A DNA stretch of 64,000 bases from Candidatus Zipacnadia bacterium. GTDB lineage: Bacteria; Armatimonadota; Zipacnadia; Zipacnadales; UBA5352. Positions 37,441 through 45,592 of this stretch are shown here, piece after piece. The position numbers and the translations under genes are program-made. Within the stretch, counting starts at the first letter, position 1. Every line of letters starts with the position of its first letter. The DNA is taken from NCBI GenBank assembly GCA_029821735.1, contig JALGSU010000007.1, positions 42,715-106,714 of the forward strand, given 5' to 3'. Under the pieces are notes generated by a model that saw only the letters and a list, made by a program, of their open reading frames with translations, had not been told where the DNA came from and searched no databases.

Positions 37441-40260
37441 TCAGCCCTCCGAGCGCGCGAGGCTCGTCACTTGCGGGATCACTATCTCCTCGCAGGGCTG
37501 CACCTCGTACTCACGCACAGTGACGCGGGGCCCGTCCACCGACTCGATCTCGTAACCCGTCCCACCGGCCAGCAGGTACGCACCCGTCAGCCCTTCGCCG
37601 GCGGGCAGCGGCTCATCCAGCGTGATCGTCCTGCCATTGATAGCGGTTACTGTGCGGACGAGGCGCGCATCTGCCAGCGTCAGGGACGTGTCTCCGCAGC
37701 GGAGCGCAGTGCCGTCGGCAAGCGTGGCGGAACGCACCTCACCGTCTGCGTCGAGCGAGACGTAGCCGAAGCGTCCAGACAGCTCGACGGGACCGTACTC
37801 GCGGGGTTCGTCATCGAGCGAGGAGATGATGTAGTCGGTGCGGCCCTCGAGTTGCACGACCAGCGCGACGGCAATTCCCTCGGCGCCCTCAGGTACGATC
37901 TGCTGGACATCGGTGATCGGTTCGGCGTCGCCCTCGTACGGCGACATGACGGCCGCAAAGGTGCTGGAGAGTTCCTCGCCGGCGCGTTCGGCCAGTATCT
38001 GTGTGATAGGCGGCGCATGCAGTTCGTTGCCTTTGTAGCTGCGCCAGCCGGGAGCATCGGCGATGATGAGCCGATCTATCTGGCTGGGCATCCACAGGTC
38101 CATGCGCACACCGTCCTTGTGCCACGATGCAGCCCATGGCTCCTCAGGACGGGCCTGGCGCAGGTTCCCCAGCCACTTGATCTCGTCGGCGGCGGGCTCG
38201 GTAAGCTGGTCGAAGAGTTCGAACTCGCCGCTGTCGACGTTGAAGCCATACTGGTGCAGCGCGCCGCCGGTGACGCGGAAGAAGTCGGCCACGTAGCTAC
38301 CACCCCCAGGCAGGGAGATCAGGGCGCAGGTGCGCCGATATTGCGAGCACTGTTCGTAAGCGTTGGCGGAAGACTGAGTGAGCTCAACGCCGGGCGCGGT
38401 TGCGAACAGCTCGAGCGTCGAGCCCCGGCCTTTGCGGATCTGGCTTGCACCATCGACCGTCACCAGATTGTGCGAAAGCGTGCTCTTCGTCCAGGCGTTG
38501 CGCGGGTCGTCCCATATGTAGCCGCGATCGGATGCCAGTTCCTGACCGTAGGCGAAGTAGATGATGCCCAGCGTGTCGTCGTGGCGGTGGCCGTGGTACT
38601 TGTAGCCGTTGAAGTAGAAGGCCGTGTGTCCAGCGGGGTCCCCGTTGCGCATCGCGGCCACCTGCCAGCCGGGGTAATACTCGGTGCGCAGCGGCAGGCC
38701 GGCCGCGGAATCAGCCGCCATATCAGGTGGGCGGTGCCACAGTGCGTAGTCGCTTCCCTTGTCGGCGAGTGAGCCGCCCAGCGTGGCTTCGAGCAGACCC
38801 GCGTAATCGCTGCCATAGTGATCGGCCAGCACCTCAACCCATATCGAGGACAGGCCGCCCGCGTAGTGCGTGTCGCCGATCACCGGGTATTTGCGGTTGG
38901 GCATAATCATCTTGACCATGCTCAAGAGGGCCAGCCTGTAGCGCGGAATGTCCTCGAAGGGGTCGAGGTCTTCGAGCCGCTCACCCTCTTCGGGCTGGTA
39001 GTCACCCGGGTCTGAGTATCCCGCAACGATGTCGGGAATGTCCCGCATCAGGCCGAGGTGCATCGACGAATAGGAGGGTGACTCGGTGCAAAAGCCGTCG
39101 AAGTGGAAGGCCTCGTCCATGAGTCGGTTGAAGCCCTCGACGGCGCGCCGCACGCTGGCGGGTCGGCCGAAGAGCTGCCCGACCGCTCCTGAAAGCGACC
39201 GGCCAGGACCGCACTTGTTGTTGATCGCCGCGTAGTTCTCCATGTCGTCGCAGCCAGCGATGATCAGGTCCTCAGTGATGCGCTGCTCCATCTCGTCGCT
39301 GAGCACGCGCGTGCCATCTTCATGGGTGGCGTCGCGAATGAGGTCATACGCGACCGCGCAGTTGAGCAGGAAGCCACCTTCGCCACCAGCTCCGGCGCCA
39401 TAACGACCCGTACCCCAGAACCCGATCCGAGTGTCGCCAAAGCCGTCGCCATCTTGGTCGCGCTGTTTCGGGATGGGGTTGATGACTGAATCGATGGGGA
39501 ACTTACCGCGCTTGGTCTCCCCCATGCTGCGGGCGACCTCGTCGTGGGGCAGATCGATGACTGAGCCGAAATACGTGTGCCACAGCCAACCCTTGTAGCC
39601 GATTGCGAGCGCGTCCAGGCATACCGCGCATTTCTGCGCATACCGGACATCACCGGTCAGGGCATACGCCTTGGCGAGGGGAATGATCTGCCCATGGACC
39701 CAACTGGCGCGCATGGAGCGCAGCAGCCCGCTCCAGCTCACGTGGATGGGCCACGAAGCCCAGCGCCAGGCATACTTACCCGAGTCATCCTCGGGATGCT
39801 CGCGCTCGGCGGGCGTGATGTAGTACGTGAAGGTCTGCCCCGCCGCCGGCGCTTCGATCACGCCCTCCTCGGGATACTGCTCGTTCGGATAGACCGTGCC
39901 GCAGTACTTGCACGTGAGGTGATCGGGGTCCGAGATGCTCCACTTGAACACGCCGGTCTCGCCGGGCGAGCACTGGTCACCCACGCAGTTCGCACACACG
40001 TGACCATACGTGACGCCCGGGGTCAGCTCGGGCACCATGTCATACATGAACTGGTCGTCATACTTCAGGGAACCTTCCGCACGGTTTACGAGGCCATCAC
40101 GGATGCTGGCCGCCCATGCGTACCGCTCAATGTTCTCGCGCGCGGTCTCGATGTTCTCGGGCTTGTACAGGGTGCAGGGCTCGGCCGAGACAGGCACCGC
40201 GGCTCCCGTCAACAGGAACAGCGCGGCCATGGCCACGACGGTGGCATGAGCGTCGGTCAT
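37441..40260 (-). CDS. Secreted heparinase II/III-family polysaccharide lyase
   Basis: A 939-residue exported protein. An alpha-helical toroid-like N-terminal half (about 40-480) contains two Cys pairs (CANC, CKYCG) that may form a zinc or disulfide knot. The beta-sandwich half opens with the heparinase II/III signature HGHRHDDTLGIIYF, carrying the conserved His and Asp, followed by SDRGYIWDD and LSHNLVTVDG. Enzymes of this class cleave uronic-acid polysaccharides (heparin, heparan, alginate and relatives) by beta-elimination. The last 150 residues form an added beta-domain. GAGGTGA lies seven bases before the ATG. It follows the sulfatase gene by 27 bp, and the pair points to a sulfated, uronate-containing glycan. 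Confidence 0.88.
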   Translation of the reverse strand: MTDAHATVVAMAALFLLTGAAVPVSAEPCTLYKPENIETARENIERYAWAASIRDGLVNRAEGSLKYDDQFMYDMVPELTPGVTYGHVCANCVGDQCSPGETGVFKWSISDPDHLTCKYCGTVYPNEQYPEEGVIEAPAAGQTFTYYITPAEREHPEDDSGKYAWRWASWPIHVSWSGLLRSMRASWVHGQIIPLAKAYALTGDVRYAQKCAVCLDALAIGYKGWLWHTYFGSVIDLPHDEVARSMGETKRGKFPIDSVINPIPKQRDQDGDGFGDTRIGFWGTGRYGAGAGGEGGFLLNCAVAYDLIRDATHEDGTRVLSDEMEQRITEDLIIAGCDDMENYAAINNKCGPGRSLSGAVGQLFGRPASVRRAVEGFNRLMDEAFHFDGFCTESPSYSSMHLGLMRDIPDIVAGYSDPGDYQPEEGERLEDLDPFEDIPRYRLALLSMVKMIMPNRKYPVIGDTHYAGGLSSIWVEVLADHYGSDYAGLLEATLGGSLADKGSDYALWHRPPDMAADSAAGLPLRTEYYPGWQVAAMRNGDPAGHTAFYFNGYKYHGHRHDDTLGIIYFAYGQELASDRGYIWDDPRNAWTKSTLSHNLVTVDGASQIRKGRGSTLELFATAPGVELTQSSANAYEQCSQYRRTCALISLPGGGSYVADFFRVTGGALHQYGFNVDSGEFELFDQLTEPAADEIKWLGNLRQARPEEPWAASWHKDGVRMDLWMPSQIDRLIIADAPGWRSYKGNELHAPPITQILAERAGEELSSTFAAVMSPYEGDAEPITDVQQIVPEGAEGIAVALVVQLEGRTDYIISSLDDEPREYGPVELSGRFGYVSLDADGEVRSATLADGTALRCGDTSLTLADARLVRTVTAINGRTITLDEPLPAGEGLTGAYLLAGGTGYEIESVDGPRVTVREYEVQPCEEIVIPQVTSLARSEG

Positions 40261-40287
40261 CCAATCACCTCGAGAGCAATTGCGCCG

Positions 40288-41730
40288 CTACCTCGGCGCC
40301 CATTCAGGCCAGTCGAGTGACTTGCGGTACAGGTTCATTGCCGACAGGCGGTCGGCTATCTCGGGTACGGCCGCTTTGCCGCGCCACGCCGACTGCATGT
40401 CACCGAACTCATAGTGCGGCAGCGTCAGCAGGAAGTCGATCATCTCGTCCCGCAACTCGCGCGTGCGGTCCGGCATCATCGCAGCGAGGTTGTGAAGCTG
40501 GTTCGGGTCAGTGCGCAGATCGTACAACTCGTCGCGTCCATCGGTGGAGTAAACATACTTCTCGGTGGTTGACCGCCACGCCTTGAGGCTGCGGTTGAGA
40601 CGGCGCACGTCGAAGTCGGGGAACCTGCGCCAGATGCGCTCCATGAGCTGCACCGGCTTGTAGTGCTCGGCAAGCGCGAACTCGCGCAAGCCCTCACCGC
40701 GCGCCGCGGCGATCAGGCTGCGGCTCTGGTCGGCCGCCGAGCCCGGAGCGGGCACCCCGGCGATCTCGCACAGCGTCGCGAAGATGTCGTGGGTCTGGGT
40801 GATGCCCTCGATGCGCGTGCCAGCGTCGAAGTGGTCCGGGTGACGAATGATCAGCGGCACATGGATGAGCGAGTCACATATCTCGCCCAAGTGACCCCAC
40901 CACGGGAAGCGGTCGCCCATCACGTCGCCATGGTCCGAGGTGAGGATGATGACCGTGTCATCATAGAGCCCGCGTGACCTGAGTTCGTCGAGTACAGCCT
41001 GGAAGCTGTCGTCGCAGGCCCGCACCTCAGCGTCGTTGAGGCAATGCAGAATCCGCCATTCGCGCTGACTGAACGTCACCGCCTCGGCCTGCGCCGCGAT
41101 CACGTCCTGGCGCTCCATCACCGACTCAAGCTCCGCGTCTGATACCCCAGGCATCATATACTCGGCGATATACTCCTCCGGCGGATGGTAGGTCGCGTGC
41201 GGCTGGCCGAAGATAGTGAACAGGAAGAAAGGGCGGTCCGCGTCGCGCCCCGTGTCCAACCACTTGCCCACCGTCTCAATGTTTCGCGCGGTCCCGCCCA
41301 CGGCCTCGAACTCCGGCAACTCCCAGCCGCGTGTCGGCGGGCGCTCGTCCCGGCTCGCCATTCCCCCGTCCACATACACCTCAAAGCCGCGGTCCAGCCC
41401 CACAGGGCCCGAACCCCACGTATTGTCCATGATCCCGCAGGTCTGATACCCCGCCTCGCCAAGCACCCCCGCCAGCGTCGGCAATTCCGCATTCACATAC
41501 TCATGATCCGCGTCGCCCCGGTGCGTGTACACATGCACGCCGGTCATCATCGACGCATATCCCGGCAAGCTCCAGATCCCCGCCGAAATGTTCTGCTCGC
41601 ACACACACCCCTCCGCCGCAACCGCGTCCCACGTCGGCGAAGTCTCTTTCTCATACCCGTAGCAGCGCAAGTTCGCCGCCCGCTGGGTGTCAGCAACCAT
41701 CAACAACACGTTCGGCCTGCGTCCCGACAT
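40288..41730 (-). CDS. Sulfatase-family hydrolase with Ser at the formylglycine position
   Basis: A 480-residue alkaline-phosphatase-superfamily enzyme without a signal peptide. Metal ligands: Asp14 in MVADTQR (usually Asp-Asp) and the TSDHGDVMGDR block near residue 260. The sulfatase signature reads GIWSLPGYASMMTG. Ser54 is where the Cys or Ser turned into formylglycine sits, but the following Pro-Ser-Arg is Pro-Gly-Tyr, so the standard maturation motif is incomplete. It may instead act as a Ser-nucleophile phospho- or sulfohydrolase of the related Thr/Ser-Leu-Pro type. The C-terminal DELYDLRTDPNQLHNLA is typical of sulfatases. AGGAGG precedes the ATG. First gene of the operon with the heparinase-like lyase. 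Confidence 0.87.
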   Translation of the reverse strand: MSGRRPNVLLMVADTQRAANLRCYGYEKETSPTWDAVAAEGCVCEQNISAGIWSLPGYASMMTGVHVYTHRGDADHEYVNAELPTLAGVLGEAGYQTCGIMDNTWGSGPVGLDRGFEVYVDGGMASRDERPPTRGWELPEFEAVGGTARNIETVGKWLDTGRDADRPFFLFTIFGQPHATYHPPEEYIAEYMMPGVSDAELESVMERQDVIAAQAEAVTFSQREWRILHCLNDAEVRACDDSFQAVLDELRSRGLYDDTVIILTSDHGDVMGDRFPWWGHLGEICDSLIHVPLIIRHPDHFDAGTRIEGITQTHDIFATLCEIAGVPAPGSAADQSRSLIAAARGEGLREFALAEHYKPVQLMERIWRRFPDFDVRRLNRSLKAWRSTTEKYVYSTDGRDELYDLRTDPNQLHNLAAMMPDRTRELRDEMIDFLLTLPHYEFGDMQSAWRGKAAVPEIADRLSAMNLYRKSLDWPEWAPR

Positions 41731-41782
41731 CTACATCGCCTCCTGGCAACTACATTGAGCACGGACAGGCGAAATCCTCCCA

Positions 41783-41888
41783 GCGGCGCCAGCGGTCCCG
41801 CCATAAGCGGGACCGGACGCCGTCAGAGCACACCGCCGACAGGCGGAGTGCTCTGACGGCGGAGTGAGCGAAGCGCACCGGGCGCCGC
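41783..41888. repeat. Structured intergenic repeat, copy 2 (four-way junction)
   Basis: An outer stem of eight pairs (41783-41790 with 41881-41888) holds arm 1 (41793-41815, nine pairs), a central arm (41818-41861, 14 pairs, one A/A mismatch, then five pairs, loop GACA) and arm 3 (41864-41878, loop GAA). Unlike the other two copies it lies between divergent genes, 53 bp from the sulfatase start and 90 bp from the HEAT-protein start, where a terminator would not be expected. Confidence 0.9.
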
Positions 41889-41978
41889 GCGGCGAACAGG
41901 AGCCACGCCCCCCGGCGTCGAAGAACCTCTATGACGAGACCCAAGCCGCGGGGCAACGCGCGGAAGAGGTGAGGAACG

Positions 41979-43553
41979 ATGCACCGGAAGGCAATCACCG
42001 CCACGCTCATCGTGCTGGTCGCTGCGACCAGTTCCTGGGCCGATACCGAGATGGTATTCAACGGCAAGACGACCACACAGTGGATCGAGGCGCTCAGCTC
42101 CGACAGTCTGGAAGTGCGCATCAGCGCCGCCTGGTCACTCGGAGAAATCGGCGAACATGCCGTGCGAGCCATCCCGGCGCTGCTCGGCGCGATCAACGAT
42201 CAGAACGCGGCTGTGCGGGGCAACTCCGTCGAGGCCCTGGGAAAGATCGGACCAGGGGCAGCAAGCGCGGTGCCAACGCTCATCGGGCTGCTGACCAGCC
42301 CCGACGCCGGACTTCGGTGGCGCGCGGCGTCCGCGCTCGGCGGCATTGGCCCAACCGCCGCCGCGTCCAGCATCAGCAACCTGACCACAGCCATGAGCGA
42401 TCCTGACCGCGACGTGCGCCTGTGGTCAGCGACATCGCTCGGCAAAATGGGCTCTCTCGCTGCCGGCAGCGTGACCTCCCTCGTCGCGTCACTTAACGAC
42501 GTCGATCCAGGGATCCGCTATGCGTCGGCGCAGTCGCTGGGCCTGATCGCTTCCGCGACGCCGGAGGTGCTCGCGGCCCTGCAAGCTGCCCTCAACGACC
42601 CGGTACAGATGGTCCGAACCGGGGCCACCGACGCACTCACCCGCCTCGGTCAGCAGCCAGCGGCCCCGGCAGCGCCGCCCGCCCAGCCCAATCCAGTCAC
42701 CCCGGCGACTCCGACCACGCCGACGCCCCCCGTGACGCCCACCGTCCCCAGTGCACCGGCGACGCCACCATCGCCCACCAGCTTCTACACCTACCGCGAC
42801 GGTGGCTCCGTCGTTCAGATCTCCCAGGCGGGCGTCTGGTATCCGGAGGCAGATAAGCAGCGCAACCGCGAGCAGTATGCCCGGCCAAAGGCGGAGATGC
42901 TCGAGTTCATCCGCCTGATCGAAGAGAAGCTCACGGCACTGGGCCGGCAACTCCCAGCCGGGCTGGTCAGCCTGCGCAGCGTACTCGCCGCCAACGACTA
43001 CCTCATGACCAACATGATAGGCACCGATGCCCCCGTCGACGGCGTGGCGGCAATGCTGCTCGACGCTTACGCGGGGCAAGTCGGAGCCCAGGCCACCGTG
43101 CGCGGAGGGATCGTCGGCCTGCCGGGCGGGCACGTCGTCCAGAACATGCCCATCAGCTACACCTGGGTCATTTTCGGAGACAACACCGGCGATTTCAGCC
43201 AGCCCCTTTACTCGGACGCCAACGCCATCCTCAAAGCCGCGCCCGGCGCGGAGAACGCGCCAGACCTGTGGAACGCCACCTACAACGGCCACATGCTGCG
43301 CGCAACCCGCCCCATAGTGGGCATCACACCCGTCATCATCGAGACCACGCGCGAAGACAACGTCGCCCCCAGACGCGCGAACCTGAACTTGATGGCACAC
43401 ATGGCCCTGCGTGGCTACCTGCACTCGGAGAACGTTACCGCAGAAATGCTCGGCATGAGTGACACCGACCTCAACGCCAAAGTCAGCAATCTCGAGCGGA
43501 CGCTCGAGGCCGTCACCATGGCCATCGGCGCGAACATCGGGACCGCCCAGTAA
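41979..43553 (+). CDS. Secreted HEAT-repeat protein with Pro/Thr linker and unknown C-terminal domain
   Basis: A 524-residue protein. After a signal peptide ending near residue 21, about five HEAT-like repeats run from residue 35 to 215 (VRISAAWSLGEIGEHAVRAI, VRGNSVEALGKIG, LRWRAASALGGIGPTA, VRLWSATSLGKMG). A linker at about 218-268 consists almost only of Pro, Thr, Ala and Val. The C-terminal domain (about 270-524) matches no family I know; it contains GGIVGLPGGHVVQNMPISYTW. HEAT repeats serve as protein-binding scaffolds, and the linker suggests an exposed periplasmic or surface location. GTGAGGAA precedes the ATG. It is a single gene flanked on both sides by copies of the structured repeat. 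Confidence 0.85.
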   Translation: MHRKAITATLIVLVAATSSWADTEMVFNGKTTTQWIEALSSDSLEVRISAAWSLGEIGEHAVRAIPALLGAINDQNAAVRGNSVEALGKIGPGAASAVPTLIGLLTSPDAGLRWRAASALGGIGPTAAASSISNLTTAMSDPDRDVRLWSATSLGKMGSLAAGSVTSLVASLNDVDPGIRYASAQSLGLIASATPEVLAALQAALNDPVQMVRTGATDALTRLGQQPAAPAAPPAQPNPVTPATPTTPTPPVTPTVPSAPATPPSPTSFYTYRDGGSVVQISQAGVWYPEADKQRNREQYARPKAEMLEFIRLIEEKLTALGRQLPAGLVSLRSVLAANDYLMTNMIGTDAPVDGVAAMLLDAYAGQVGAQATVRGGIVGLPGGHVVQNMPISYTWVIFGDNTGDFSQPLYSDANAILKAAPGAENAPDLWNATYNGHMLRATRPIVGITPVIIETTREDNVAPRRANLNLMAHMALRGYLHSENVTAEMLGMSDTDLNAKVSNLERTLEAVTMAIGANIGTAQ

Positions 43554-43555
43554 GC

Positions 43556-43664
43556 CCCGGCGCCAGCGGGACCGCCGCAGGCGGGACCGGACGAACGAAG
43601 AGCACCCCGCCCACCGGGCGGGGTGCTCTGAGAACGTAGGGAGCGAAGCTCCCCTGGCGCCGGG
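43556..43664. repeat. Structured intergenic repeat, copy 3 (four-way junction)
   Basis: An 11-bp outer stem (43556-43566 with 43654-43664) directly abuts arm 1 (43567-43589, five pairs with loop GCA, tandem G/A mismatches, three pairs) and arm 3 (43639-43653, six perfect pairs, loop GAA). The central arm has 14 perfect pairs (43599-43612 with 43616-43629, loop ACC), then an internal loop and three more pairs. It lies between the convergent genes ending at 43553 and 43674. Confidence 0.92.
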
Positions 43665-43673
43665 CGGCGGCCG

Positions 43674-45592
43674 CTACCCGAAGATCACGCGGCAGACCGC
43701 GTATACCGACACCGTCGGCACCGTGAACCAGCAGGCGCCGTCGCGCACCTCAAACTCCAGCGTCAAGTCATCGGCCTCCGGGTCGTAGCAGGTGACGCCC
43801 GCCACTGAGCCCCCCGCCGGTACCGGCACCCGCACCGTGACGTCCTCTTCGGGCACGTTGTCGCCATACCCCGCCTCGACCGGGCACGAGTAGTTGAGCA
43901 GATGCACGATGTACTCCCCGTCGGCCTCGTACGACATGACGCGCAGCATCGGGCGATTGATCTGCCCCTCCGTCACGACCAGCCGCGCCTCTCCCGCCGG
44001 AGACAGCACGTCCAGGAGGTCGGTGCGTGAAGGTGTGACATCGTACCGGACCACCGTTCCCGTGCCACAGCGCGCCGATGCCCCGGCATCAGGCAACCAG
44101 CCGGGAAGCGCGCGTTCGCGGCACAACTCATCGTGGGTGGCGAACTCCCCGATGACGATGAGAATGCCGCCTGCGTTCGCGTAGTCGCGGATGATGCCAA
44201 AATGCTCGTCAGAGACATACTTCAGCTCCGGCAGCACATACGCATCGTAGGTGCGCAGCAGGTCGAGCTGCAGACCGCCCTCGGAGAAGAAGTCGACGGG
44301 GATCTGCATCGATGCCAGGCGACTCTTCATGGTGAAGGCCGAGCCATAGTGGCGGGACGCGGGGTAGAACATGCGCATCGGGTAGAAGGGCATGGCAACG
44401 CGCGCCGCGGATATCTTGCCCTCATACAGGTCTTTGTGATCCTGCAAAAACTCGATGTAGGGGCGCTGCAGATCGCGACTGCTCGGACGAACGCCGTTAT
44501 ATGCGCCGCTGCCGAAGGCCGCCGCTTCAGCGAGGCACAGTTTGCGCGCTGACGGCGTCCTGCCGAGCTTCAGCAGCATCGGTCGCAGGTCACCGGGGAT
44601 GTCTGCGTAGTAGCGGTAGTCGAGGATGTTGTCCATTACTTCGCGCACCGAGATGTCGCCGATAACGGGCTTGACCAGACAGCCCGCGCCCTGGGGCCCG
44701 CGACCGCCCTCAGCCATGAAGTAGTCAGCATTGCCAACGAGATACTCAGCCACCGGGATCGGGCCGCCGATGTTCGGGAACAGCTTGAAGTCGGGGTTGA
44801 TCTGCCGACCACCGTCGCGCATGGCGTGCACGTGCTCGGCCAGGCTGAGGGTATCTCGAGCTTCGCCACGTCCGCAGCCCCGAACAGTGCCATGCGATCG
44901 CCAGCAGTGAACTTCTCCGCAATATAGGCGCGGAATCCCTGCTGGCAGTGGGGCCCGTAGCAGTTGATGGGCGAAGTGTTGTCCGGGAATGCGCCGTCGT
45001 AGCCGGCCATCGCAACCAAGCGGTGGACTTGCACCAGCCAGTTGCGCCATGCCGGGTTCTCAATGCATGCGACATAGCGATACAGCCCGGCGTAGTATTC
45101 CGGCTGGAGGAGTTTGCCGAAAGTGTGCAGCGACCCGTCCGCTTTGATCGCCGGCCAGTTCTCCGGCGGGTCGTCGGAACGAGTGTCGGGCTCTCCCGCG
45201 AACGTAATCGCCGATGTGTAGGGCATCACCATCTCGACGCCCGCATCATGCAGGGCCTCGTTCATGTGCTGGAGCACGGCGATGCGCTCGGCCACCTCGT
45301 CAGGGGTCAGGCGACGGATGTCATCGCGGTTGCGGCCGTGGGCCTGGTTCTCGCCACCGACCGCCGAAATGGGCCCGTATATGTGGGTCATCGGCACGTC
45401 TTTGCCGAAGTGCAACAACTCGGGCGGCAGTTCCCGGATCCACTCGATGTACTCGGGGTTATCGAGATGGTTGGCCTTGTAGTCAATCAGGTAGTAGACC
45501 GGCGCCGCGGTGGGCTCACGCGTCGCCAGGGCCATCGGGGCAGTCAGGGCGAGCGCCAGCGAGGCGAGGACGCAGATGCGCACACGGGTCAT
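43674..45592 (-). pseudogene. Secreted Cys-cluster glycosidase-like protein, frameshifted
   Basis: Frame one starts at the ATG at 45592 with a signal peptide and runs through GYDGAFPDNTSPINCYGPHC, the counterpart of the Asp/Cys block in the gene at 34479. It leaves frame near 44849-44858. The rest (from SLAEHVHAMRDGG to the stop at 43674) continues in another frame with the flavodoxin-like part (QIPVDFFSEGGLQLDLLRTY, GGILIVIGEF) and a terminal beta-domain. A single missing base would explain it. Restored, the protein would have about 640 residues. Its ATG overlaps the stop of the upstream beta-sandwich gene by four bases (ATGA). Pseudogene or sequence error. Confidence 0.87.

Noticed and set aside
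42080..42630. The HEAT repeats as a phycobilisome lyase (PBS-lyase HEAT)
   Set aside because: This repeat type is named after lyases but is widespread as a scaffold. There is a signal peptide and no phycobiliprotein gene nearby.
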